DNA from: Gemmatimonadota bacterium
Lineage (GTDB): Bacteria > Gemmatimonadota > Gemmatimonadetes > Longimicrobiales > Gaopeijiaceae
NCBI GenBank assembly: GCA_015664885.1
Contig: DQPL01000122.1
Location: forward strand, 62,001 to 126,000
Direction of reading: 5' to 3'
DNA length: 64,000 nt
Part shown: positions 27,327 through 36,147 of the stretch, in pieces
Layout of the letters: every line of letters starts with the position of its first letter
Numbering within the stretch: position 1 is the first letter of the stretch
The notes under the pieces: generated by a model
What the model saw: the letters and a program-made list of their open reading frames with translations, nothing else
The model's database searches: none
Told to the model about the DNA's origin: nothing
Position numbers and translations under genes: made by a program

Positions 27327-28780
27327 GGAGCCATACCTTCTTTTCGGCCTCGTAGAAGGCGTGCAAGGCTGTCGCCGAGGTTGCCCATAAGGTCGTCGAG
27401 CTTGCCGCCGCGGACGGTGGATCCCGCGCGTCCCATACGGCTGACCAGGACGATGCCGACGATGAAGAAGACCACGTTGGCCGTCCACATCGTGACCGCG
27501 GGGCTCGCGATCTTCCGGTCCGCCAGGATCTCGCCGCCTATGAGTCCGGTCCAATAGATGCTGAAGATCAAGCTCGATGCCAGCACGACCATCCCGACTC
27601 CACCCCTCGGGAAGCGCAACGCGAGGGGCGGTCCGAGCAAGGTGAAGACGATGCACGCGAAGGCGATTGCGAGCTTCTTATGGATTTCGACCTGGTAGCG
27701 ATATGCGGTCTGTTCCAACGACTCTCCACGAATCGACCGCGTGCGGCTGGAGATCACGGCGCCTTGCGTGACCGGATCCCGGGAAAGCAGGGTTTCACCG
27801 TCTCCGGTGCCTGCGACCAACCCGCGCGCTCGGCCGGCACGAAGGTCCCAGGCGGCGGCCGAGTCGTTGTCGGTGGGGCGCCCCAGAGCCAGTCTCACGG
27901 CCTGCAGCGTCGTGGCATAACTCGCGGCCTCAACGGAGTCGAGTTCGATCTGTCTCGCCCTTGCGTTCTCGGCGAGCAGGGCGAAGCCCATCTCACGATC
28001 CGAGCGTTCGGCTCCACCGGCGCGCCTCACCAATTCGTTTCCGACGCCGCGTAGCGGAATGATCTGTTTGTCGAAGAACAGCCGCTGGAAGCCCCCTATG
28101 CGGTCGCTCTGTACCTCGTGCACTACGCCGTCGTAGAGGGTCAAGTATAGATCCGTCTTCTCTTCGTTGAAGACCATCTCGCCACGGGCGGCGTAGGTCG
28201 TACGCCGACGGACCGGATTATTCCCGTCGAAAATCGTGACTTCTTCCAGCGTATTCTCGAGTCGGTCGATGTGAGTCGCGGTCAAAAAATACCTGTCGAG
28301 CCCCGATTCGGTGGGGATCTCATTTACGACCAACTCCCGTAATTCGAGCGTCGGGCTCTTGCGAGCGATGTCCACCATGAGGTTTCTTAACCGATGGTTG
28401 GATGCCGGCAGCACAACGTCGTTGAAGTAGAGCATGACGCCGGTCATGAGCGCGCCCATCGCCACGAGAGGAAGGATGAGGCGCGCTGGCCGTATGCCTC
28501 CGGCTGACATCGCGGTGATCTCATTCGCCGAGGTCATCTCGCTGAATGCATAGAGCACAGCAACGAGCACTGACATCGGGAGGGACAACGCGATCGTATG
28601 AGGTAAGGAGAGGGCCAGAAACTCAACCACCACCCTCCACGAGAGCCCTTTGCCCAGAAGCCCTTCGATTCGTTGCGCGACCGCGTTGAGAAAGATGAGC
28701 GCGGTCAGCGTCGAGAGGGCGAACAGGAAAGGGCCGACGTGGACCCTGATCAAGTATCTGGTAAGGACTCCCATGCCCAT
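27323..28780 (-). CDS. lptF: LPS export permease LptF-like
   Basis: A 485-residue LptF/LptG-family permease, longer than usual because of an enlarged periplasmic domain (about 100-380). The N terminus reads VLTRYLIRVHVGPFLFAL, the next conserved segment is ALSLPMSVLVAVLYAFSEMTSANEITAM with the family's ExxAMSAGG, and three C-terminal membrane helices begin near 380 (IAFACIVFTLLGPPLAL). It is the first gene of the minus-strand lptFG pair and diverges from the giant SprA-like gene, about 90 bases away. The start could be ATG 28780 or 28774. Confidence 0.88.
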   Translation of the reverse strand: MGMGVLTRYLIRVHVGPFLFALSTLTALIFLNAVAQRIEGLLGKGLSWRVVVEFLALSLPHTIALSLPMSVLVAVLYAFSEMTSANEITAMSAGGIRPARLILPLVAMGALMTGVMLYFNDVVLPASNHRLRNLMVDIARKSPTLELRELVVNEIPTESGLDRYFLTATHIDRLENTLEEVTIFDGNNPVRRRTTYAARGEMVFNEEKTDLYLTLYDGVVHEVQSDRIGGFQRLFFDKQIIPLRGVGNELVRRAGGAERSDREMGFALLAENARARQIELDSVEAASYATTLQAVRLALGRPTDNDSAAAWDLRAGRARGLVAGTGDGETLLSRDPVTQGAVISSRTRSIRGESLEQTAYRYQVEIHKKLAIAFACIVFTLLGPPLALRFPRGGVGMVVLASSLIFSIYWTGLIGGEILADRKIASPAVTMWTANVVFFIVGIVLVSRMGRAGSTVRGGKLDDLMGNLGDSLARLLRGRKEGMAP

Positions 28781-28867
28781 CGCAGCGTCCGAGAAATCGT
28801 GGCTTATGACGTGTCGGCCACTCCCTACCCCCAGTCCGGCCCGTCTGTTCGGCCGTTAGGGGAACTC

Positions 28868-31800
28868 GTGCGCGTTCTTCACCTCTTTCTCGGGCTGGCG
28901 CTGCTCATACCCGTGCTTCCGGCCAGCGGCGGAACGCCCGACCGTACGGAGGTTCCGAGCCTCGAGATCGAGCTCGACACGATTCTGCGCGGCGACTTGT
29001 CGATCCCGCCGACGACGGTTCGGGCGGGCTTGGTCGCCGCCCCGGATGAGCCCCATGTTCGGCTCGGGCTGAAGCGGATCCCCGTATATGATGGCCGCCT
29101 GGGGCTTCGAGTGGTCCGTGAAGTGCCCGGATTGGTGCTTGCCAGGCTCCCATCCGACATCGCCGCCCCTTTGCTCGACCCCACGCAACTCTGGAGAGTG
29201 CTCGCTTTGGGGCAGAACCCAGCCGACTCGGCGTTGTTCTTGCCCGCTCCCCCGCCACCGCTGCGTCCGGTGATCGAAGCTCCACTTGGGCAGGAGGCGA
29301 CGCCTCGGTTTCGTAGCGAATACGCCGACCTGGCTCTCAACGTCACGAGCCGGATGGAAATCGGTGGCGAGTGGGCGCGGTTTCAGCCCTGCGACGCACA
29401 GTTCAAGGTCAGCTGCAATCCCAATCTCATACCCCAACTGAGCCCTGAGCTGCAGTTCGGCGTGCAGGTCGATGGCACTATCGCGGATCGCATCCGCGTG
29501 GACGTGGACTTCGACCAATCGCGCGAGTTCGATGCCTCGAACCGCATCAACATCTTCTATGAGGGACGGGAGGACGACATCCTCAAGCGCCTCGAGGTTG
29601 GCGATGTCGACTTCCGGTTGCCCACCAACTCCCGCTATCTGACCGAGGGCATCCCTGCCGGGAACTTCGGATTCCAGGCGGAGGGCCAGCTCGGCCCGCT
29701 CGAGTTCCAGTCGGTGTGGGCGCAGCAACGGGGCGACCTGAACACCCGCCAGTTCAGGCTAACGGGTCTTGGCGACCAGCGGGGCTTCGTTCAGCAGGAC
29801 ACGCTGGTGCTCGATGACGCGGATTATGTTCGCGGTCAGTTCTTCTTCCTGGTCGACCCGCGCGAGATAGACGAGTACCCGCACGTGGACGCGTTGGGAT
29901 TGGATCCTGCCTCTGCGCCGCCGTCGGTGGTGCCAGGATTCGATCCGATTCAGTTGTACCGGTTCGAGGATGATCCGGTCTTCCAGCAGCAGGTCGCGGG
30001 CTTCATTCAGGCGGACGCGGTCGCGGAAGGCGAGGGCGGGACGGTGACGGAGTCCGGGTGGTTCCGCTACCTCCAGCCCGGACTCGACTATTCTGTGCAC
30101 CCGAGCGGACTCTGGGTGGTCTTGCGTGCGCCGCTCAGAAGAGACGAAATGCTCGCCGTCACGTACGTAACGGCGCTCGGCGATACCGTTGGAGACTACA
30201 ACCCTGAGAGACTTCACAATGCCGGATCACGCCCCACGCTCAAGTTGCTCAAGGCGTCTGGGGCGAACCATCAGCCCGGCCGCGCCACCTGGGATCAGGA
30301 GATGCACCAGGTCTATCGCGTTTCGGGGTCTCCTGACGTGGAGCATTCGTCGGTGGATCTCACGATTTCACTCGGTGAGTTGTCCGCCGGCCGGACTTTC
30401 AAACGGGGCCCGACGGGTGAGGACGTAACCTTCATGAGACTCTTCGGCCTGGACGAGGAGGCTCCCGTCGACGCCATCGACCCTTCGTTCGTGTACTCGC
30501 CGGGCGCGGAGTTCTTCCAGGAACAGCCACCGGTGCAGGGCACCTTCATCGTGTTCCCGACGCTGCACCCTTTCGCGGAACCGCCGCCGCTTCCGGCGTC
30601 GGGACTAACCGACGTCGAAACCAGCCGGATTCTCGCTGAGGACGCGAACGAGCGGATCTACGACGAGGAGGATCCGGTCGAGCGCGACAACGCAGGGCGC
30701 TTTCGACTCACGCTCGCCTATCGTCTGCGCAGCGAGGGGGTCATCTCTTCGTTCTCGCTGGGGGCGTTCGGTATTCGAGACGGGAGTGAACGCATATTCC
30801 TCGGAGACCGATTGCTGACTCAGGGGGTCGACTACGAGATCGACTACGATGTCGGTCAGGTGCGGCTGCTCGAGCCCGAGCAACTCTTCTCATCGAACCC
30901 CGATGCTCCGATTCGCACGACTTGGGAGCAGCGCGCGCTTTTCCAAGTCTCGCCCACGCAGGTGTTCGGCATCAGCACCCACGCCGACCTCGGTACTGGC
31001 GGGGGCATCGACGTACTGGGGCTCTACCGTTCGGAACGCAGCGTGGTCACGCGGCCGATTCTCGGGACCGAGCCCGGAGCGGCGTTGCTCGGTGGCGTGA
31101 GCGGGTCCTACCGGACTCGGCTGGAATGGGTCGACGGCGTTCTCGACCGGCTTCCCGGGCTGCGCCTCGACGGCGAGACCTCGGTTTCGGTGAGGGGCGA
31201 GGTGGCCGTGTCGTTGCCGAACCCCAACACGGCGGGTCAGGCGTTTCTCGATGACTTCGACGCCCGCGCTCAGCTCCCGGTGTCATTGCTCTCTCACAAC
31301 TGGGCGCTCGGCAGCGCGCCGACGCTGCGGGACGGCGCGCGCACGATTCTGCCGCCGACGCTCGACGCCTCGACTGCCGTTTCGCTCGTATGGCAGCACT
31401 CGTGGGTGGAACAGTCGTTGGTCGGCGACAGCGTCGGCGTGCACGAGGGATTCTTCCCCAAACGTGACATCGATCGGCAGATCCGAGTCGCGGGTGCCGA
31501 GGTGCGCGAACCGGGGATGATCCTCTCGTTCGGAAGTGGGCCGGTGCAAGAGCCATCCTGGCGATCCATCACGACCTCGCTTTCCACGAACGGGCTCGAC
31601 CTGACCAAGACGGAGTTCATCGAGTTCTATACCGCGGGGGCAGAGGAACTCACGCTGGTCATCGACCTGGGCACGGTCAGTGAGGACGCCTTCTTCGTCG
31701 ACTCCCTCGGTAATACAAGCGGTATGCGTGCAACGACGGGCGAGGAATGGGGACTCGACCAACTCGATCAAGAGGCCGATCCCCTGCTCGGTGAAATCTG

Positions 31801-34800
31801 GAACGACCAGGCCGACTCGCGCGGCGTCTGGGTTGAGACCTGCGAAAGCGAGCGTGGTCGCATTTTTGCAATCGGCCAAGACGAGGCGACGTGTACCCGA
31901 GGGAACGGGCGCCAGGATACAGAGGACCTCGATCGGGACGGCAATCTGGACACTAACGAGCGCCATCTGCGCTACCTGGTGCGCCTCGACGGTAGCTCGC
32001 CCTTCTTGGCCCGCACAAAAGCCGAGACCGGCACCGACTTCCAGCTGTATCGGATCCCGGTCCGGGGCACCGACGCGGTCGAGGTTGGCGGTGTGTTCAG
32101 CGACGCCGATTTGCGCGCCGTGCGGCACATGCGCTTGACGCTCACCGGGGCCCACAACCGGCGCCTGCGGATCGCGCGCATGCGCCTGGTCGGCTCACGC
32201 TGGATCAAGCGCGCCGGAGAAGGCGTGCTGACTGGCATCATCGGAGACACCCTCGCGGCCTTCGGCCGAGTGGAGGTCGCCTCGGTTTCACGAGTCACCG
32301 AAGGCGAGGAATACGCTTCACCACCGGGCGTGCTGGAAGAACTCGTAGACCCCACTTCGGCGTTTTCGGGGGAGGGCATCGAGTTCAACGAGAAGTCGCT
32401 CGGCTTGCGCTTCGAGGACGTGCCGCAGCACGGTCGCGCCGAGGTCTATCACCGCTTCGCTCAGCGGCCGCGGAACTTCTTGGCCTACCGGCAGGCTCGG
32501 CTGTGGGTGGTGCCGCGCGAGGGCGACTTCGGACCCGACCAACCGCACTACTTCTTTTTCAAGGTGGGGAGCGACGCCGAGAACTTCTATCTCTTCCGAA
32601 CCCCGCTTCAGCCTCCGGCGAGCGTCGGCGGGGTCGCTGCAGGCGATTGGCTACCGCAAATCGTGATCGACTTCGACGAGTGGTTCGACCTGCGCCGTCG
32701 TGCGGAGGAGGCGCTCTTGCTCACGCCCCGGGGGCCGGGCGACCCGCCCGTGACGGTGTGGGCCTCGGACTCGACCTACGCGGTGGTACTCAAAGACCGT
32801 GGACGCGCGCCCAACCTTGCAGCGGTCCGGGAGATGTCGCTGGGGGTGTGGAACGAAGGCATGCTACCGCTGACCGGTGAGATTTGGATCGACGAGCTCC
32901 GCCTCGGCCGCTCTGTCCGGGACGCCGGCGTGGCGACGTCTCTGGACTTCGAGCTGGACGGCGCCGGTGTGCTCACGACCCGGGCGAGCCTCACCAGCCG
33001 AGGTGCGTACTTCCGTCAGCTGCGAGACGCCCCGACCTATCAGGACGACCGTACGGTCAGTGTGAACTCGAGGCTGGCGCTCGACCGGTGGATGCCGGCC
33101 GAGTGGGGGATCGACCTCCCCGTCACGTTGGACTATGACCGCACGACCCAGGCGCCGCGCTTTCTCGCCAACTCCGACATCGAGGCGGAGAGCTTGACAG
33201 GGCTGCGCGCCACGGACGCTCGACAGACGCGCCTAGGTCTCTCCTTTCGCAAGCGGACCCGGTCCGCGGATCCATGGGTCGGACTGCTGGTCGACGGACT
33301 CGATGCCCGGCTTGCCTATTCGTCGATCGCTGGATCCTCCGTCACGACCCAACACGACTCCAAGGCCGTCGACGCCGGCTTGTCCTGGGTACGAGACCCG
33401 ACCCTGCGCGACTTCGGAATCGTTCCCGGCTTTGCGACCGGGGTTGTGCGCACGCTCCTGCCTGGCTTTCTGGAAGACAAGGTGCTGGGCTCGCGTCTGC
33501 GCTGGAGTCCCGAACGGGTTTCTGTCGGCACCAGCTATTCGAGAATCGACAGCCGCATTCAGCGCTTCGACCGCATCATCGAGCATGCGGACGATTCCTT
33601 GGCTCTCGTGACCCGTGCTCCGCGCGAAGCCTTGCAGACTGCAGCCGATGTCCGGTTCAGGCCCTTGCCGCCGCTGTCGGCGAGCTTGACGATCGCGACT
33701 GTGAGGGACGTGCTGCCACCTGAGGACGCCGTCACAGACCGGCGCGTGCGCGCGCTCATCCAGGACAAGCGCACTCGTGCCGCCGGCCTCGACCTCGGGT
33801 GGGAGACCAATCGCTCTCTGGAAACCCGCGTGTCCTACCGCCCGAGCGTCTTCACGTGGCTGAGGAGTGACTTCGATTGGAGCACGGTGTACCGGGCCGA
33901 CCGCAACGCCAATCTGCTGGACCGTCAGATTCTTGGGCAGGACACGACGCTTGCGCTCGCTCGCAACGCGAGCGGTCGGCGCGACTGGCGAGCGAATTTC
34001 TCCCTCGACCCCACTCGGATGGTCGAGTCGTGGCTCGGTGCAGGCCAGGAGGACGATCCCGTGAGTATTTCCGAGTTCCGGTCCGTGGTCGGCGCTCTGC
34101 GTCCAATCACGGTGGCGTACCGGGATGGAATCATCTCACGCTTTAACCGTGACCCGGTCGACCCGGGGCTCGGCTATCAGTTCGGTTTCGGAGGACCGGA
34201 GGGTTTTCGACTCATGCAAGGCGATACGGCAGCGACCCTGACGGACCGGTCCGCGTGGACGTTCGGCTCGGGCGTAGTGCTGCCGGGCGGATTCGGTATC
34301 GACGCCGGATTCGAACGGACCGAGGCCACGACGCTGGATACGCGAAGCGACCGGCGCACGGTGCTTAGGCGGTGGCCCGACGTGCGCGCTCGGCTACCCG
34401 CACTGACCCTGCCCGCCGCGACCAGGATCCGGTCCGTCAGCCTCTCTTCGGGCATCACGCGCATCGAGCGAGCAACCGAATTCGGCGGCCAGGGCCTGCA
34501 ACGCCGCTTCGATGAGGACGTGCAGATTCCGCTCAACGTCTCCGTGGCTTGGCTCGGCACTCTGGTGACGAGCTACCGCGGAGCGTATCGAGAGGGGCGG
34601 GGCGTCGATCCAACGGGCCAGACGGAGCGGGACCGACGAGAGCACCGTATCACGGTGTCTTCGCTGTTCGTTCCGCCCGGGCGGCTCGCTAGCCACCTCG
34701 ATCGTGCCGTTAGGGTCTCGCTGCTCGCGGGATACGCTTCGGAGCGCGAGTGCCGCACGACCACGGCGCGCGAGGAATGCGTCGCCTTCATCGATCAAAT

Positions 34801-34987
34801 CCTCCGCAGCGTCAACCTGTCGCTCGACACCAGCGTCAGCGGTTTCGAGGTGGGCGTTCAGATGAGTTACGACGACCGTCAGTCTTTCGTCGGGCAGCGT
34901 ACCGGCTCGACGCAGTTCCAGCTCATGCTTTGGGGGCAGCTCCAGTTCTCGGCTGGCATGATCCCGAGGCGCTTGCCCGGTCTATAG
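28868..34987 (+). CDS. Giant SprA-like outer membrane protein (type IX secretion translocon homologue)
   Basis: A protein of about 2039 residues. GTG 28868 is chosen because AGGGGAAC precedes it and a signal peptide follows (VLHLFLGLALLIPVLPASGG). The N-terminal third matches SprA in its strand pattern: QFGVQVDGTIADRIRVDVDF, NIFYEGREDDILKRLEVGDV and LGPLEFQSVWAQQRGD. The middle has TAGQAFLDDFDARAQLPVS and SDADLRAVRHMRLTLTGA, again as in SprA, and the last 700 residues look like barrel strands. In Bacteroidota SprA is the 36-strand outer-membrane pore of the type IX system. No other T9SS gene (porV, gldKLMN, porU) is in this window, so a secretion role is inference. It is among the largest genes likely in the genome. 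Confidence 0.8.
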   Translation: MRVLHLFLGLALLIPVLPASGGTPDRTEVPSLEIELDTILRGDLSIPPTTVRAGLVAAPDEPHVRLGLKRIPVYDGRLGLRVVREVPGLVLARLPSDIAAPLLDPTQLWRVLALGQNPADSALFLPAPPPPLRPVIEAPLGQEATPRFRSEYADLALNVTSRMEIGGEWARFQPCDAQFKVSCNPNLIPQLSPELQFGVQVDGTIADRIRVDVDFDQSREFDASNRINIFYEGREDDILKRLEVGDVDFRLPTNSRYLTEGIPAGNFGFQAEGQLGPLEFQSVWAQQRGDLNTRQFRLTGLGDQRGFVQQDTLVLDDADYVRGQFFFLVDPREIDEYPHVDALGLDPASAPPSVVPGFDPIQLYRFEDDPVFQQQVAGFIQADAVAEGEGGTVTESGWFRYLQPGLDYSVHPSGLWVVLRAPLRRDEMLAVTYVTALGDTVGDYNPERLHNAGSRPTLKLLKASGANHQPGRATWDQEMHQVYRVSGSPDVEHSSVDLTISLGELSAGRTFKRGPTGEDVTFMRLFGLDEEAPVDAIDPSFVYSPGAEFFQEQPPVQGTFIVFPTLHPFAEPPPLPASGLTDVETSRILAEDANERIYDEEDPVERDNAGRFRLTLAYRLRSEGVISSFSLGAFGIRDGSERIFLGDRLLTQGVDYEIDYDVGQVRLLEPEQLFSSNPDAPIRTTWEQRALFQVSPTQVFGISTHADLGTGGGIDVLGLYRSERSVVTRPILGTEPGAALLGGVSGSYRTRLEWVDGVLDRLPGLRLDGETSVSVRGEVAVSLPNPNTAGQAFLDDFDARAQLPVSLLSHNWALGSAPTLRDGARTILPPTLDASTAVSLVWQHSWVEQSLVGDSVGVHEGFFPKRDIDRQIRVAGAEVREPGMILSFGSGPVQEPSWRSITTSLSTNGLDLTKTEFIEFYTAGAEELTLVIDLGTVSEDAFFVDSLGNTSGMRATTGEEWGLDQLDQEADPLLGEIWNDQADSRGVWVETCESERGRIFAIGQDEATCTRGNGRQDTEDLDRDGNLDTNERHLRYLVRLDGSSPFLARTKAETGTDFQLYRIPVRGTDAVEVGGVFSDADLRAVRHMRLTLTGAHNRRLRIARMRLVGSRWIKRAGEGVLTGIIGDTLAAFGRVEVASVSRVTEGEEYASPPGVLEELVDPTSAFSGEGIEFNEKSLGLRFEDVPQHGRAEVYHRFAQRPRNFLAYRQARLWVVPREGDFGPDQPHYFFFKVGSDAENFYLFRTPLQPPASVGGVAAGDWLPQIVIDFDEWFDLRRRAEEALLLTPRGPGDPPVTVWASDSTYAVVLKDRGRAPNLAAVREMSLGVWNEGMLPLTGEIWIDELRLGRSVRDAGVATSLDFELDGAGVLTTRASLTSRGAYFRQLRDAPTYQDDRTVSVNSRLALDRWMPAEWGIDLPVTLDYDRTTQAPRFLANSDIEAESLTGLRATDARQTRLGLSFRKRTRSADPWVGLLVDGLDARLAYSSIAGSSVTTQHDSKAVDAGLSWVRDPTLRDFGIVPGFATGVVRTLLPGFLEDKVLGSRLRWSPERVSVGTSYSRIDSRIQRFDRIIEHADDSLALVTRAPREALQTAADVRFRPLPPLSASLTIATVRDVLPPEDAVTDRRVRALIQDKRTRAAGLDLGWETNRSLETRVSYRPSVFTWLRSDFDWSTVYRADRNANLLDRQILGQDTTLALARNASGRRDWRANFSLDPTRMVESWLGAGQEDDPVSISEFRSVVGALRPITVAYRDGIISRFNRDPVDPGLGYQFGFGGPEGFRLMQGDTAATLTDRSAWTFGSGVVLPGGFGIDAGFERTEATTLDTRSDRRTVLRRWPDVRARLPALTLPAATRIRSVSLSSGITRIERATEFGGQGLQRRFDEDVQIPLNVSVAWLGTLVTSYRGAYREGRGVDPTGQTERDRREHRITVSSLFVPPGRLASHLDRAVRVSLLAGYASERECRTTTAREECVAFIDQILRSVNLSLDTSVSGFEVGVQMSYDDRQSFVGQRTGSTQFQLMLWGQLQFSAGMIPRRLPGL

Positions 34988-35049
34988 CAGCGGGAGTACC
35001 CGGCTCCTCGGGACATGCCCGTGTCCCCTGGGCGACGCCAGTTTTCTAG

Positions 35050-35280
35050 ATGCACGAATCCGAGACCCGAGCGCTGCGTCGGACCGTGCTGTTGTTGTTC
35101 GCCGTGAGCGCCGTGCGTTTCGTATGGCCGGTCGGGGCTGTGGTCCCGGACGTCGAGGAAGTGACCGATTCCTTGCTCGCCGCCAGCCAGGAACGACTTG
35201 CTGACGCGGAGCGCAGGTCCCGCCTACTCGAGCTAGGCGAGCGCATCGACCCCAACCTGGCGTCTGCCCAGGAGCTGGAT
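35050..35280 (+). pseudogene. ComEA-like helix-hairpin-helix protein, 5' fragment
   Basis: ATG 35050 opens a frame with a membrane segment (about 11-30) and an Arg/Glu-rich linker ending in RIDPNLASAQELDR. That last motif is the start of the helix-hairpin-helix of ComEA/DNA-binding competence proteins, which normally continues LPGIGPxxAxRI. Instead the sequence switches at about 35280 into a piece of an unrelated aldolase. The frame then reads junk to a stop at 35325. ComEA proteins bind incoming DNA in the periplasm; this copy lacks its hairpin and cannot be functional. Confidence 0.65.
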
Positions 35281-35509
35281 CGTGGTCTTCCTGGGGCCCA
35301 CCGACCTCGCTACCTCGACTGGTGAGGAGGGTCCCAACGCTCGGAGGGTCGAGGCACTCGTGCAACAGGTGCTCGAGGTTTTCGTCGCGAGGGGCGTCCC
35401 CTGTGGATATCCCATCGTGGCGCGCTCGCACGAAGACGCCGAACGCGAAACCGCGAGACGGCTCGCAGAAGGCTTCAAGGTGCTGGCGGTCATGACCATC
35501 ACACGCTAG
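35279..35509 (+). pseudogene. HpcH/HpaI-type aldolase, 3' fragment
   Basis: From 35279 one frame reads IVVFLGPTDLATSTG, the conserved last third of HpcH/HpaI (2-keto-3-deoxy sugar-acid) aldolases, then a long helix and EGFKVLAVMTITR to a stop at 35509. The first two thirds of the enzyme, with the metal ligands and catalytic Arg, are absent. No ribosome-binding site precedes it. It is joined in the same orientation to the comEA-like fragment, the shared CTGGATCGT-like bases lying at the join. Confidence 0.65.
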
Positions 35510-35551
35510 GCGAGCCGATCCTGCCTACATCACGCTTCGGACGCCGATCTC

Positions 35552-36127
35552 CTAGGGCGTGATGATGCCCGAAAACTGGATGTGAATCAGTGGCCTGACC
35601 CTCATCAGGCCGAACATGACCACCGGTGGCTCCACGCCGTAGGTGGTCATGTCCAACGCCAGCTCCCCCTCCATCCGGACACCCGCCCCGGACGGCGTCA
35701 GCGAGAGAGGGAAGCTCACCTCTTTCGTGGAATCGAGGATGGTGAGCGTGCCGGTCGTAGCTGCGCCCTGGCCACTCGCCTCGTAGCCTCCGAGCCGGAA
35801 GGTGATCTCCGTGAACTCGTCCGCCCTCATCGCCTCCAAGAGATGTTCCCTCATCTCCTCCTGAGGACACACGAAGTCCTTTACCCGCAGACTGAGCGTG
35901 GCGGCCTGGACTCCATCCGCGAGCCCTCGCACCGCGGTCGACGATCCTGCCGTGACCTGGGCGGTGCCCGGCACCGTGCAGGTCCAGCCCCGTATGGTCG
36001 AGCTCCCGGAGACCGTGAAGTCGATAGTCGCCTCCTGCGCCGCAGCCGTGCCGCCCTGCAACAGCGCCAGAGCAACGACGCCAGCGGTCACGATCCGTGC
36101 AAGACGCGTTTGGCTAGCCGTGGACAT
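35552..36127 (-). CDS. YceI-like periplasmic protein
   Basis: A 191-residue secreted protein starting at ATG 36127 behind GGAGG. The signal peptide ends AAAQEA near residue 30. The mature part follows the YceI lipocalin-like layout: ATIDFTVSGSSTIRGW, then VKDFVCPQEEMREHLLEAM and MRADEFTEITFRL, and a final beta strand ending IHIQFSGIITP. YceI proteins are single-domain beta barrels that bind polyisoprenoid or similar lipids. Two cysteines (in WTCTVPG and DFVCPQ) could form a disulfide. It is probably co-transcribed with the upstream oxidase gene, 20 bases away. Confidence 0.75.
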   Translation of the reverse strand: MSTASQTRLARIVTAGVVALALLQGGTAAAQEATIDFTVSGSSTIRGWTCTVPGTAQVTAGSSTAVRGLADGVQAATLSLRVKDFVCPQEEMREHLLEAMRADEFTEITFRLGGYEASGQGAATTGTLTILDSTKEVSFPLSLTPSGAGVRMEGELALDMTTYGVEPPVVMFGLMRVRPLIHIQFSGIITP

Positions 36128-36147
36128 GACCTCCGCATTCACTGGCC

